A stretch of 64,000 nucleotides of DNA. Source: Cupriavidus plantarum. Lineage in GTDB: Bacteria; Pseudomonadota; Gammaproteobacteria; Burkholderiales; Burkholderiaceae. Where the stretch lies: the NCBI RefSeq assembly GCF_905397285.1, contig NZ_CAJPUX010000001.1:310001-374000 (forward strand). The letters run 5' to 3'. Below the pieces are notes generated by a model that did not search any database, was not told the origin of the DNA, and saw only the letters and a list, made by a program, of their open reading frames with translations. Made by a program: the position numbers and the translations under genes. Below, one piece after another: positions 35,874 to 45,249 of this stretch. Position 1 is the stretch's first letter. The number at the start of each line of letters is the position of its first letter.

Positions 35874-36857
35874 GTGAACCCTGATGTCGAACAGATCCGC
35901 CAGTTCCTGCTGGCCCATGCGGAAACCATCCTGACCTGGCTTGTCGCCGGGCTGCTGATGATGTTGCTCGCGCGATTCGAGCTGCGCCGCGCGGTGCGGC
36001 GCTCCGCGCAGGCGATGTCCGAGTCGGTGGCGACCACCGTCGCCGCCTGCGTGCCCGAGATCGCGCACGCCGCGCAAACCGCGCAATCCGCGCGGCTCGC
36101 GGCCGATGCGGACGCCGGTACGCCCGACGGTGCGACTTACGGTACCCCTGTTGCGACGCAGCGCGCCGACGCGCTGCGCAAGCTGGCGCTCGATACCGTC
36201 GCTACCGTGATGGCGCGGGGCCGATGGCTCGAGGACATGGGCAATCTGCGATTGCCGGAAGATGCGCTGATGAGCGGCCGTGGCGCTGGCGGCGCGGATC
36301 CGCTGCTCGTGGTGGCGCCGCAGCCCGTGGTGCAGGCCTACCTCACCGCCCAGCGCACGTTCGAGGACGAGGCTGCGCGGCTGCGGAACCACCGCCGCGA
36401 GGCGCTGCGGCTGCAAGAGGCCGCGCAGGCGCTGGTGGCCGAAGCCGCCCACGTGGAGCGCGAGACGGGCAGCATCGTCATGCGCTTCGAGCAGGTCAAC
36501 GCGCAGTCCGTGCAGGGCGGCGAGGCGGGCGACTATCAACGGTTCCTGATTCAGAAATACAACGCGCTCGGTCTCCGGGAAAAGGAAATCGGCGAGGAGC
36601 GCGCCGCGCTGGAAGCGCAGATGCGCGAGAGCGCCGACGCGCTGGCCGAGCACGCGCGCGTGGCATCGCAGCGCTACACGCAATGCCTCGCGCCGCTGAT
36701 GCAGCAGTTGCGCGCCGCGTGGGGGCATGGCGATTCGCCCGAGGTGTTCGACACGTGGCTCCACAATGTGCCCCAGGCAGGCGGCCCGCCTCAGCCGGTG
36801 GACGCGGACGGCTTCCAGCGTAGGACAACGGAGCATTCTTCCCACAGCGCTGTCTGA
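35874..36857 (+). CDS. Unknown single-pass membrane protein with coiled-coil domain
   Basis: A 327-residue protein I do not recognise. A GTG start at 35874 with GGGAGGA upstream gives one N-terminal transmembrane helix (ILTWLVAGLLMMLLARF, about 19-35) followed by Arg-rich cytoplasmic sequence. About 150-270 is Glu/Ala/Arg-rich with heptad-like spacing (FEDEAARLRNHRREALRLQE; EKEIGEERAALEAQMRESAD) and probably forms a coiled coil. The C-terminal 40 residues are Pro/Gly-rich and disordered in appearance. It follows the aspS terminator and precedes nudB by 53 bp. Confidence 0.8.
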   Translation: MNPDVEQIRQFLLAHAETILTWLVAGLLMMLLARFELRRAVRRSAQAMSESVATTVAACVPEIAHAAQTAQSARLAADADAGTPDGATYGTPVATQRADALRKLALDTVATVMARGRWLEDMGNLRLPEDALMSGRGAGGADPLLVVAPQPVVQAYLTAQRTFEDEAARLRNHRREALRLQEAAQALVAEAAHVERETGSIVMRFEQVNAQSVQGGEAGDYQRFLIQKYNALGLREKEIGEERAALEAQMRESADALAEHARVASQRYTQCLAPLMQQLRAAWGHGDSPEVFDTWLHNVPQAGGPPQPVDADGFQRRTTEHSSHSAV

Positions 36858-36910
36858 TACCCGCCGCCTGTGGCTGCGTTATGCTTGGGTCTGTTCCGCA
36901 TTCCGCCTCC

Positions 36911-37393
36911 ATGTCCTACAAGATTCCAGAATCGGTCCTGGTCGTCATTCATACGCCGGACCTTCAAGTGCTGTTGATCGAGCGTGCCGACCGGCCCGGC
37001 TTCTGGCAGTCGGTGACCGGCAGCCTCGATGCCACGGACGAGCCGCTGGCGCTCACGGCCGCGCGCGAGGTCGCCGAGGAAACCGGCATTGTCGCCAGTG
37101 AGCACACGCTCACGGATTGGCACCACACGATCGATTACGAAATCTACCCGCAGTGGCGCCACCGCTATGCGCCCGGCGTCGTCCGCAACACCGAGCATTG
37201 GTTCGGGCTCTGCGTCTCGCACCCCATGCCCGTGACGCTCGCGCCGCGCGAACACACGCGATACGAATGGCTGCCCTGGGAGGCCGCGGCCGAACGGTGT
37301 TTCTCGCGCAGCAATGCCGAAGCCGTGCGCCAGCTCGCGTGGCGTGCCGCCGCCGCGCCGGCGAGCACTCAGCCGATACCCGGAGTGGCATGA
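36911..37393 (+). CDS. nudB: Dihydroneopterin triphosphate diphosphatase (Nudix)
   Basis: NudB removes pyrophosphate from dihydroneopterin triphosphate in folate synthesis. The 160-residue protein begins with SYKIPESVLVVIHTPDLQVL, as in E. coli NudB, and the Nudix box (about 37-59) reads G-x5-E-x7-REVAEETG. ATG 36911 starts the conserved region. The stop codon overlaps the ATG of the next gene (ATGA, 37390-37393). Confidence 0.92.
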   Translation: MSYKIPESVLVVIHTPDLQVLLIERADRPGFWQSVTGSLDATDEPLALTAAREVAEETGIVASEHTLTDWHHTIDYEIYPQWRHRYAPGVVRNTEHWFGLCVSHPMPVTLAPREHTRYEWLPWEAAAERCFSRSNAEAVRQLAWRAAAAPASTQPIPGVA

Positions 37394-38148
37394 TGAAGTT
37401 GCGCGTGGTCACCTACAACATCCACAAGGGCGTGACCGGGTTTTCGGGCAGACCGCGCATCCAGAGCGTGCGCACGGGCCTGCAGTCGATGGACGCGGAC
37501 ATCGTCTTCCTGCAGGAGGTGCAGGATCGCAACGATCGCCTGATTGCCGCGGAGCTGTTCGACCCCGACCACACGCAGCTCAACTACCTCGCGACGGATG
37601 CGTACCCGCATTCCGTGTACGGCCGCAACGCGGTGTACGACCACGGCCATCATGGCAATGCGATCCTCTCCCGCCATCCGATCCTGATGTCGGAGAACCT
37701 GGACGTATCCGACCATCGCTTCGAGCAACGCGGCTTGCTGCATGCGGTCGCCGATATCCACGGCATCGAGGCGCACCTGATCTGCGTGCACTTCGGCCTG
37801 TTCGCGCGCAGCCGCGTGCGGCAGGCGAAGGCGCTGGTCGATCGCGTGCGCAGCGTGGTGCCGGCCGACGCGCCGCTGGTCATCGCCGGCGATTTCAACG
37901 ACTGGAATCATCGGCTCGACGCGCAGATCTGCAACACGCTGAGCTGCGTGGAATCCGCGCAGGCCAAGACCGGGCGCATCCACACGTTTCCGAGCCACAT
38001 GCCTTGGTGGCAGCTGGACCGGATCTACGTGCGCGGCTTCGAGATCGAGCGCTCGCTAGCGCTCACGGGCCGGGACTGGGCGCAGCGCTCGGACCATGTG
38101 CCGCTCGTCGCCGAACTCGCGCGGCATGTCGCCATTCCGGAAGCCTGA
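37390..38148 (+). CDS. Endonuclease/exonuclease/phosphatase-family protein
   Basis: A 252-residue metal-dependent phosphodiesterase of the EEP superfamily. The catalytic blocks are TYNIHKGVTG (Asn), FLQEVQDR (Glu), YGNAILSR-like HHGNAILSRHP, IAGDFNDWNHRL (Asp/Asn, about 166-177) and the terminal QRSDHVPLVAEL (Asp/His pair). It is translationally coupled to nudB and followed on the other strand by mobB, the two stop codons meeting in TGATCA (38146-38151). In many betaproteobacteria this gene precedes clsB, which lies just beyond mobB here. The substrate is unknown. Confidence 0.9.
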   Translation: MMKLRVVTYNIHKGVTGFSGRPRIQSVRTGLQSMDADIVFLQEVQDRNDRLIAAELFDPDHTQLNYLATDAYPHSVYGRNAVYDHGHHGNAILSRHPILMSENLDVSDHRFEQRGLLHAVADIHGIEAHLICVHFGLFARSRVRQAKALVDRVRSVVPADAPLVIAGDFNDWNHRLDAQICNTLSCVESAQAKTGRIHTFPSHMPWWQLDRIYVRGFEIERSLALTGRDWAQRSDHVPLVAELARHVAIPEA

Positions 38149-38652
38149 TCAGCGGTAGTCCCGGATCCAGCGAAAGATCGCGTCCACGTCGTTGAGGTCG
38201 AGAATCGGCAGGGACGTGAGCGCGCGGACGTGTTCAGGGTCGTCAGTGGCGACGGCCACCACGGCCGGCACGTCCTGCCATAGCGGCACATTGCCGGTGG
38301 CGGGGCGGAAGACCTCGAGCTTCGGGAAGTCGCTCCACTTGTAGCCTTCGACGAGCACGAGGTCGGTTTCGGGCGGCAGCACGGCCAACGCTTCGCCGAT
38401 CTCGGGCGAGGCGCGATCTCCGGGATAGTTGCGCATCAGTGTCAGATGCCGCGCGCCGACGAGAACCACGTTCTCGCAGCCCGACGCGCGCATGCGCCAC
38501 GAGTCCTTGCCCGGCGTGTCGGGATCGAACCCGTGGTGGGTGTGCTTGATGCCGGCCACCCTCAGGCCGGACGCCACGAAGCGCGGAATCAGTTGTTCCA
38601 GCAGCGTGGTCTTGCCGCTGCCCGATGTGCCCGCGATACCGAAGACCTTCAC
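38149..38652 (-). CDS. mobB: Molybdopterin-guanine dinucleotide biosynthesis protein B
   Basis: A 167-residue P-loop GTPase-type protein; MobB assists MobA in forming the guanine dinucleotide molybdenum cofactor. The P-loop GTSGSGKTTLLEQLIPRF is at about 7-24, with KHTHHGFDPDTPGKDSWR and LVEGYKWSDFPKLEVFR characteristic of the family. It is a single gene on the minus strand between the EEP and clsB genes and is unlinked to the molybdenum hydroxylase operon, which has its own MobA-like protein. Confidence 0.95.
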   Translation of the reverse strand: MKVFGIAGTSGSGKTTLLEQLIPRFVASGLRVAGIKHTHHGFDPDTPGKDSWRMRASGCENVVLVGARHLTLMRNYPGDRASPEIGEALAVLPPETDLVLVEGYKWSDFPKLEVFRPATGNVPLWQDVPAVVAVATDDPEHVRALTSLPILDLNDVDAIFRWIRDYR

Positions 38653-38745
38653 GATCCGTTCCCAATCCAGCGTCAGAATGACACGGACGATAGCAGAGAA
38701 GACGCACCGATGTGATTGTGGCGCCGGTTCGCCGATAATCGAGGC

Positions 38746-40068
38746 ATGTCACGGATATTCGATCGCGCGGATACCGCGCCGCACCATCCCGAACAACGGC
38801 CATCGCGCCCCTACCGGCCGCTCGAGCGCCGTCCCGGCGTGCTCCGGTGGGCCGCCCGCAGCGGCCGCACCGTGCCGGGCAACTGCGTCGAGTTGCTACG
38901 GAACGGCGAGGCGTTCTTTCCCGCCTTGATCGCGGCGATCGATGCGGCCACGGCGAGCGTGGTCGTGGAGACGTACATCTACGCCGACGACGAAGTCGGC
39001 AACGCCGTTGGCGATGCGCTGATCCGCGCGGCGGGGCGGGGCGTCGACGTTCGGCTCGTGGTCGATGGTTTCGGGGCCGGCGACATGCCGGCGGCGCTCG
39101 CGCAGCGCCTGCGCGAAGGCGGCGTGCGGCTGGAGGTCTACCGACCGATGCACGGCTTCCGGCTGGCCCGGCGCCATCTGCGCAGGCTCCACCGCAAGAT
39201 CGCGGTGATCGACGGGCAGGGCGAAGGCGCGGTCGGCTTCGTCGGCGGCATCAACATCATCAGCGACCACAATCACGGGCCGCTCGAGTTGCCCGACCTC
39301 GGGCCACGCTACGACTTCACGGTGCGTGTGCGCGGGCCGCTGGTCACGCAGATCGCGCTGGCATCGGCCCGGCTCTGGTTTCGCATCGCGCAGCGACACA
39401 GCATGCGCGAGGCCGCGCGCGCGCTCGAGGAGATGGAGGTGCTCACCGCCGCGGCGGATGGCGCGCCGCGCGACATCCAGCCCAATGGCGTGCCCGCCGC
39501 GTTGCTGCTGCGCGACAACCTGCGCAACCGCCGCACGATCGAGCGCGAGTACCTTTACGCGCTCGGCGCCGCGCGCCAGGACGTGATCATCGCCAACGCG
39601 TACTTCCTGCCCGGCCACAAGGTGCGGCGCGCGCTGCTGGAATGCCGCAAGCGCGGCGTGCGCGTGCGGCTGCTGTTGCAGGGGGTGGTCGAATACCGGC
39701 TCCAGCATTACGCCACGCACGCGCTCTATGCCACGCTGCTCGCGGCGGGCGTCGAGATCTACGAATACGAGGCGAGCTTCCTGCATGCGAAGGTGGCCGT
39801 CGTCGATGAAAGCTGGGCGACGGTCGGGTCCAGCAACATGGACCCGTTCAGCCTGCTGCTCGCGCGAGAGGCCAACGTCTCCGTGTACGACCGGGCGTTC
39901 GCGCTCGACCTGCGCGGGCACCTCGAGCGCGCGATGGCCCAGCGCAGCGCGCGCATCGCCCCGGAAGCCCATGCGCGGCTGCCGCGGGTGCGGCGGGTTG
40001 CCAACTGGGCCGCGTATTTCATGCTGCGGCTCGGGGTGGTGGTCGCGGGGGTGACCGGGCGCTACTGA
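38746..40068 (+). CDS. clsB: Cardiolipin synthase B (phospholipase D superfamily)
   Basis: A 440-residue membrane-associated enzyme that condenses phosphatidylglycerol molecules to cardiolipin. Two HKD motifs are intact: LHRKIAVIDGQGEGAVGF (near 148) and FLHAKVAVVDESWATVGSSN (near 345). The N-terminal segment GNCVELLRNGEAFFPALI and the C-terminal AYFMLRLGVVVAG hydrophobic end are typical of ClsB. ATG 38746 was chosen over an in-frame ATG at 38716 that lies in the mobB promoter region. Confidence 0.93.
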   Translation: MSRIFDRADTAPHHPEQRPSRPYRPLERRPGVLRWAARSGRTVPGNCVELLRNGEAFFPALIAAIDAATASVVVETYIYADDEVGNAVGDALIRAAGRGVDVRLVVDGFGAGDMPAALAQRLREGGVRLEVYRPMHGFRLARRHLRRLHRKIAVIDGQGEGAVGFVGGINIISDHNHGPLELPDLGPRYDFTVRVRGPLVTQIALASARLWFRIAQRHSMREAARALEEMEVLTAAADGAPRDIQPNGVPAALLLRDNLRNRRTIEREYLYALGAARQDVIIANAYFLPGHKVRRALLECRKRGVRVRLLLQGVVEYRLQHYATHALYATLLAAGVEIYEYEASFLHAKVAVVDESWATVGSSNMDPFSLLLAREANVSVYDRAFALDLRGHLERAMAQRSARIAPEAHARLPRVRRVANWAAYFMLRLGVVVAGVTGRY

Positions 40069-40136
40069 TTGCCCGCTGTTTAGAAACCAAGGTCTAATTA
40101 AGTGCTTGATGCCGAAGCGGCTCGACCGAATAATCT

Positions 40137-40148
40137 GAACGACCGTTC
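40137..40148. promoter_or_regulatory. Palindromic operator candidate upstream of the fatty-acid TetR gene
   Basis: GAACG-AC-CGTTC is a perfect 5-bp inverted repeat 71 bases before the TetR start codon. Palindromes of this GAACG/CGTTC type are typical of short TetR-family operators, so autoregulation and control of the downstream beta-oxidation genes is plausible. The remainder of the 150-bp gap is AT-richer than the genome average. Confidence 0.45.
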
Positions 40149-40218
40149 TTTTTTGGCTTAGACTGCGTGAAATTGCTACCCAACGCTATCGAGCATTCAC
40201 GGAACGGAGAAAGAAATC

Positions 40219-40860
40219 ATGCGCCACCAGTCAGTTCGTCTTGAATCCGCCGCCGCAGCACCCGCGCCCTTGCGCAAGGGTGAGATGACGCGCGTGGCGA
40301 TTCTCGATGCGGCACTGGAACTGTCGTCGCGCGACGGGCTCGAGGGGTTGACCATCGGGCTGCTCGCGGAACGCATGCAGATGAGCAAGAGCGGCGTGTT
40401 CGCGCATTTCGGTTCGCGCGAGGACCTGCAGGTGGAAGTGGTGCGCGAGTATCACCGCCGGTTCGAGCAGGAGGTGTTCTACCCTTCGTTGCAGGAACCG
40501 CGCGGGTTGCCGCGCCTGTGGTCGATGGTGCGCCGCTGGATGGAGAAGCGGATCCAGGAAGTCACCACGGGCTGCATCTACATCAGCGGGGCCGTCGAAT
40601 ACGACGATCGCGCGGAAAGCCCGGTTCGCGACGAGCTCGTCAGGAGCGTCACGATCTGGCGTGCCGCGCTGCTGCGTGCGATCGACCAGGCGAAGGAAGA
40701 AGGCCATCTGCGCGCGGACTGCGATCCGCGCCTGATGCTGTTCGAGATGTACAGCCTCGAGCTGGGGCTGCATCACGATGCCCGTTTCCTGCGTCTGCCC
40801 GACAGTGCCGAACTTGCCATGGTTGCGCTCAACAAGCTGATTCAGTCCTACCGTACCTGA
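40219..40860 (+). CDS. TetR-family regulator of the beta-oxidation cluster
   Basis: A 213-residue regulator. The HTH is in VAILDAALELSSRDG and TIGLLAERMQMSKSGVFAHFGSREDL (about 28-72). The C-terminal half is a TetR ligand domain containing a conserved cysteine segment (TGCIYISGAVEYDDR). It is followed in the same direction by acyl-CoA dehydrogenase and other beta-oxidation genes, so it likely senses acyl-CoA and represses them. GGAG upstream of ATG 40219 supports the start. Confidence 0.9.
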   Translation: MRHQSVRLESAAAAPAPLRKGEMTRVAILDAALELSSRDGLEGLTIGLLAERMQMSKSGVFAHFGSREDLQVEVVREYHRRFEQEVFYPSLQEPRGLPRLWSMVRRWMEKRIQEVTTGCIYISGAVEYDDRAESPVRDELVRSVTIWRAALLRAIDQAKEEGHLRADCDPRLMLFEMYSLELGLHHDARFLRLPDSAELAMVALNKLIQSYRT

Positions 40861-40937
40861 GGTCGTCCGGTGCAGGGGCTCCGCGTCACGCGGAGCCGGC
40901 GCGGCGGGCGGCATCGTGAACCTCCAAGGAGTTTTTG

Positions 40938-42725
40938 ATGGGCCAGTACACCGCACCGTTGCGCGACATGCAGTTCGTGCTCCATGAACTGCTCGGCGTG
41001 GAAGCCGAACTCAAGGCGATGCCGCGCCATGCGGACGTCGACTCGGACACCATCAACCAGGTCATCGAGGAAGCCGGCAAGTTCTGCGCCGACGTCGTGT
41101 TCCCGCTCAACCAGAGCGGCGACCGGGAAGGCTGCACGTACGAAGGCAATGGCGTCGTGCGCGCGCCGAAGGGCTTCCGCGAGGCCTATCGGCAGTACAT
41201 CGAGGCCGGATGGCCGGCGCTCGCATGCGACCCGGAATTCGGCGGCCAGGGCCTGCCCATCGTCGTCAACAACGCGCTGTACGAGATGCTGAACTCGGCG
41301 AGCCAGGCGTGGACGATGTACCCGGGCCTGTCGCACGGCGCGTACGAGGCGCTGCACGCGCACGGTACGCCCGAGCTCAAGCAGACCTACCTGCCCAAGC
41401 TGGTCTCCGGCGAATGGACGGGCACGATGTGCCTGACCGAGCCGCACTGCGGCACCGACCTCGGCATCCTGCGCTCGAAGGCCGAGCCGCAGGCCGACGG
41501 CTCCTATCGCATCACCGGCACGAAGATCTTCATCTCCGCGGGGGAGCACGACCTCGCGGACAACATCATCCACCTGGTGCTGGCCCGCCTGCCGGATGCG
41601 CCGCAGGGCACGAAGGGTATCTCGCTGTTCGTGGTGCCGAAGTTCGTGCCCGATGCCAGCGGCAATCCGGGCGAGCGCAACGGCATCCAGTGCGGTGCCA
41701 TCGAACACAAGATGGGCATCCACGGCAATGCGACCTGCGTGATGAACCTGGACGGCGCGCAGGGCTGGCTGGTCGGCGAGCCGAACAAGGGCCTCAACGC
41801 GATGTTCGTGATGATGAATGCGGCCCGCCTCGGCGTGGGCGCGCAGGGCCTGGGCCTGACGGAGGTCGCTTACCAGAACTCGCTGGCCTATGCCAAGGAC
41901 CGCCTGCAGATGCGTTCGCTGACCGGTACGAAGGCGCCGGACAAGCCGGCCGATCCGATCATCGTGCATCCGGACGTGCGCCGCATGCTGCTGACGCAGA
42001 AGGCATATGCGGAAGGCGGCCGCGCATTCGCGTACTGGACCGCGCTGCAGATCGACCGTGAGCTGTCGCATCCCGACGAGTCCGTGCGCAAGGCGTCGGC
42101 CGACCTCGTCGCGCTGCTCACGCCCGTGATCAAGGCTTTTCTGACCGACAACGCGTTCACATCGACGAACGAGGGCATGCAGGTGTTCGGCGGCCACGGC
42201 TATATCGCCGAGTGGGGCATGGAGCAGTACGTGCGCGATGCGCGCATCAACATGATCTACGAAGGCACCAACACGATTCAGGCACTCGACCTTCTGGGCC
42301 GCAAGATCCTCGGCGACATGGGCGCCAAGCTCAAGGCGTTCGGCAAGATCGTGCAGGCGTTCGTCGAGGAAGAGGGCACCAACGAGGCGATGCAGGAGTT
42401 CATCAACCCGCTCGCCGACCTCGGCGACAAGGTGCAGAAGCTGACGATGGAAATCGGCATGAAGGCGATGGGCAATGCCGACGAAGTCGGCGCCGCCGCC
42501 GTGCCGTACCTGCGCGTGGTGGGTCACCTCGTGTTCTCGTATTTCTGGGCGCGCATGGCCAAGATCGCACTCGAAAAGCAGGACAGCGGCGACAAGTTCT
42601 ACACGTCCAAGCTGGCGACGGCCCGTTTCTACTTCGCGAAGCTTCAGCCGGAGACGGCCGCGGAGATCCGCAAGGCGCGCGCCGGCGCATCGACGCTGAT
42701 GGCGCTCGACGCGGACCTGTTCTGA
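40938..42725 (+). CDS. Acyl-CoA dehydrogenase
   Basis: A 595-residue flavoenzyme that introduces the alpha-beta double bond in acyl-CoA. The N-terminal extension (MGQYTAPLRDMQFVLHELLG), FAD/substrate segments (TMCLTEPHCGTDLGIL; TGTKIFISAGEHDL) and catalytic Glu in MIYEGTNTIQALDL (near 442) are clear. The long C-terminal domain marks the 590-residue class common in betaproteobacteria. ATG 40938 follows AAGGAG; a TTG codon precedes it in frame. It is the first enzyme of the operon-like block 40938-47237. Confidence 0.95.
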   Translation: MGQYTAPLRDMQFVLHELLGVEAELKAMPRHADVDSDTINQVIEEAGKFCADVVFPLNQSGDREGCTYEGNGVVRAPKGFREAYRQYIEAGWPALACDPEFGGQGLPIVVNNALYEMLNSASQAWTMYPGLSHGAYEALHAHGTPELKQTYLPKLVSGEWTGTMCLTEPHCGTDLGILRSKAEPQADGSYRITGTKIFISAGEHDLADNIIHLVLARLPDAPQGTKGISLFVVPKFVPDASGNPGERNGIQCGAIEHKMGIHGNATCVMNLDGAQGWLVGEPNKGLNAMFVMMNAARLGVGAQGLGLTEVAYQNSLAYAKDRLQMRSLTGTKAPDKPADPIIVHPDVRRMLLTQKAYAEGGRAFAYWTALQIDRELSHPDESVRKASADLVALLTPVIKAFLTDNAFTSTNEGMQVFGGHGYIAEWGMEQYVRDARINMIYEGTNTIQALDLLGRKILGDMGAKLKAFGKIVQAFVEEEGTNEAMQEFINPLADLGDKVQKLTMEIGMKAMGNADEVGAAAVPYLRVVGHLVFSYFWARMAKIALEKQDSGDKFYTSKLATARFYFAKLQPETAAEIRKARAGASTLMALDADLF

Positions 42726-42781
42726 CGCGTACTGCCCAGGCACACCCCATTCATCAACGCTCACCGAATACTGGAGCGCGC

Positions 42782-45226
42782 ATGTCCAATTTCATCGTCA
42801 AGAAGGTCGCCGTGCTGGGCGCCGGCGTCATGGGCGCGCAGATCGCCGCGCACCTCGTCAACGCGCGCGTGCCCGCGGTGCTGTTCGACCTGCCGGCCAA
42901 GGAAGGTCCCAAGAACGGTATCGCGCTGCGCGCGATCGAGAACCTGAAGAAGCTGTCGCCGGCTCCGCTTGGCATCAAGGACGAAGCCGGCCTGATCCGT
43001 CCCGCGAACTACGAGGACGATATCGCGTTGCTCAAGGAGTGCGACCTCGTGATCGAGGCGATCGCCGAGCGCATGGACTGGAAGCACGACCTGTATGCGA
43101 AGGTCGCGCCGCACCTTGCGCCGCATGCGATCTTCGCGACCAACACGTCGGGCCTGTCGATCGGCGCGCTCGCCGATGGTCTGGGCAGCAACGGCGACCT
43201 CAAATCGCGCTTCTGCGGCGTGCACTTCTTCAACCCGCCGCGCTACATGCATCTGGTCGAGCTGATCCCGACGCCGGCCACGCAGCCGGAGATCCTGGAC
43301 CGCCTCGAAGCGTTCCTGACCACCACGCTCGGCAAGGGCGTGGTGCGCGCGAAGGACACGCCAAACTTCATCGCGAACCGCGTGGGCATCTTCTCGATCC
43401 TCGCGGTGTTCGCCGAGGCCGAGAAATACGGCATTCCGTTCGATGTCGTCGACGACCTGACGGGCTCGAAGCTCGGCCGCGCGAAGTCGGCCACGTTCCG
43501 CACCGCCGACGTGGTGGGCCTCGACACGATGGCCCACGTCATCAAGACGATGCAGGACAACCTGCGCGACGACCCGTTCGCGCCGGTGTACCAGACGCCC
43601 GCCGTGCTGAAGGGCCTCGTCGAGGCAGGTGCGCTGGGCCAGAAGACGGGCGCGGGCTTCTACAAGAAGGAAGGCAAGGCCATCAAGGTGCTGGACGCCA
43701 GTACCGGGCAGTATGTCGAGTCGGGCAAGAAGGCTGACGAGATCGTCGCGCGCATCCTCAAGAAGGAGCCGGCGGAACGTATCAGGCTACTGCGTGAATC
43801 GACCAATCCGCAGGCGCAGTTCCTGTGGGCCGTCTTCCGTGACGTGTTCCAGTACATCGCGGTGTACCTCGAGCAGATCGCGGGATCTGCCGCGGACGTG
43901 GACCTCGCCATCCGCTGGGGCTTCGGTTGGAACACGGGGCCGTTCGAGGACTGGCAGGCGGCGGGCTGGAAGCAGGTGGCCGAATGGGTGAAGGAAGACA
44001 TCGACGGCGGCAAGGCACTGGCCAACGCCGCGCTGCCGGCATGGGTCTTCAGCGGTCCCGTTGCCGAGGCGCAGGGCGTGCACACGCCGCAGGGCTCGTG
44101 GTCGCCGGCGACGAATGCGTTCGTTGCGCGTCCGCAATTGCCCGTGTATGCGCGTCAGGCGTTCCGCGCCTCGCTGCGCGGCAGCGAGGCTGCCGGTCAC
44201 GCCAACGATCCGCGCAAGGCCGGCAAGACCGTCGAAGAGAACGACGCAGTGCGCATCTGGACCAGCGATGGCGCCGATGACGTGCTGATCGTCTCGTACA
44301 AGAGCAAGATGAACACGATGGGCCCCGACGTGATCGACGGCCTGACGCGTGCGATCGACCTCGCCGAAGCGGGTTACAAGGGCCTCGTGATCTGGCAGCC
44401 GACGTCGCTGCAGCTCGGCAATCCGGGCGGCCCGTTCTCGGCAGGCGCGAACCTCGAAGCGGCGATGCCCGCGTTCATGATGGGCGGCGCCAAGGGCATC
44501 GAGCCGTTCGTGAAAAAATTCCAGGACGGCATGATGCGCGTCAAGTACGCGGCCGTGCCCGTCGTGACGGCCGTGTCCGGCATCGCGCTCGGGGGCGGTT
44601 GCGAGCTGATGCTGCATGCGGCGCGCCGCGTGGTGGCCATGGAATCGTATATCGGGCTCGTCGAAGTCGGCGTGGGCCTCGTGCCCGCGGGCGGTGGCCT
44701 CAAGGAAGCCGTCATCGCCGCGGCGCGTGCCGCGGAGGCGGCCGGCAGCACGAACTATCTGAACTTCCTCACCAGCCGCTTCCAGGCGGCGGCGATGGCG
44801 AAGGTATCCACGTCGGCGCTGGACGCGCGCAAGATCGGTTATGTGCAGGCGACCGATCCGATCGTGTTCAACGTGCACGAGCTGCTGCACGTGGCGCAGA
44901 GCGAAGTGCGCGCGCTGGCCGAGGCTGGCTACCGGTCCCCGCTGCCGGGCGCGCTGGTGCCCGTGGCCGGACGTTCGGGTATCGCGACCATCCAGGCGTC
45001 GCTGGTCAATATGCGCGATGGCAACTTCATTTCCGCGCACGACTTCCTGATCGCGAGCCGCATTGCCGAGGTGGTGTGCGGTGGCGACGTGGAGGCGGGC
45101 TCGCTGGTCAGCGAGGATTGGCTGCTCGCGCTCGAGCGCAAGGCATTCGTCGACCTGCTGGGCACCGGCAAGACGCAGGAACGCATCATGGGCATGCTGC
45201 AGACCGGCAAGCCGGTGCGTAACTAA
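42782..45226 (+). CDS. 3-Hydroxyacyl-CoA dehydrogenase / enoyl-CoA hydratase fusion, reversed domain order
   Basis: An 814-residue bifunctional beta-oxidation protein. The N-terminal NAD-binding domain has VAVLGAGVMGAQIAAHLVNA (about 9-28) and the HAD C-terminal domain lies at about 200-480. The crotonase domain follows (about 490-800), with the oxyanion-hole segment ALGGGCELMLHAARR (about 602-616). E. coli FadB and FadJ have the opposite order (hydratase first). GGAG lies just upstream of ATG 42782. It is followed 23 bp later by a thiolase gene, so the two act as an alpha/beta pair. Confidence 0.94.
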   Translation: MSNFIVKKVAVLGAGVMGAQIAAHLVNARVPAVLFDLPAKEGPKNGIALRAIENLKKLSPAPLGIKDEAGLIRPANYEDDIALLKECDLVIEAIAERMDWKHDLYAKVAPHLAPHAIFATNTSGLSIGALADGLGSNGDLKSRFCGVHFFNPPRYMHLVELIPTPATQPEILDRLEAFLTTTLGKGVVRAKDTPNFIANRVGIFSILAVFAEAEKYGIPFDVVDDLTGSKLGRAKSATFRTADVVGLDTMAHVIKTMQDNLRDDPFAPVYQTPAVLKGLVEAGALGQKTGAGFYKKEGKAIKVLDASTGQYVESGKKADEIVARILKKEPAERIRLLRESTNPQAQFLWAVFRDVFQYIAVYLEQIAGSAADVDLAIRWGFGWNTGPFEDWQAAGWKQVAEWVKEDIDGGKALANAALPAWVFSGPVAEAQGVHTPQGSWSPATNAFVARPQLPVYARQAFRASLRGSEAAGHANDPRKAGKTVEENDAVRIWTSDGADDVLIVSYKSKMNTMGPDVIDGLTRAIDLAEAGYKGLVIWQPTSLQLGNPGGPFSAGANLEAAMPAFMMGGAKGIEPFVKKFQDGMMRVKYAAVPVVTAVSGIALGGGCELMLHAARRVVAMESYIGLVEVGVGLVPAGGGLKEAVIAAARAAEAAGSTNYLNFLTSRFQAAAMAKVSTSALDARKIGYVQATDPIVFNVHELLHVAQSEVRALAEAGYRSPLPGALVPVAGRSGIATIQASLVNMRDGNFISAHDFLIASRIAEVVCGGDVEAGSLVSEDWLLALERKAFVDLLGTGKTQERIMGMLQTGKPVRN

Positions 45227-45249
45227 CAGGCAAGCGAGGAACCGACATC

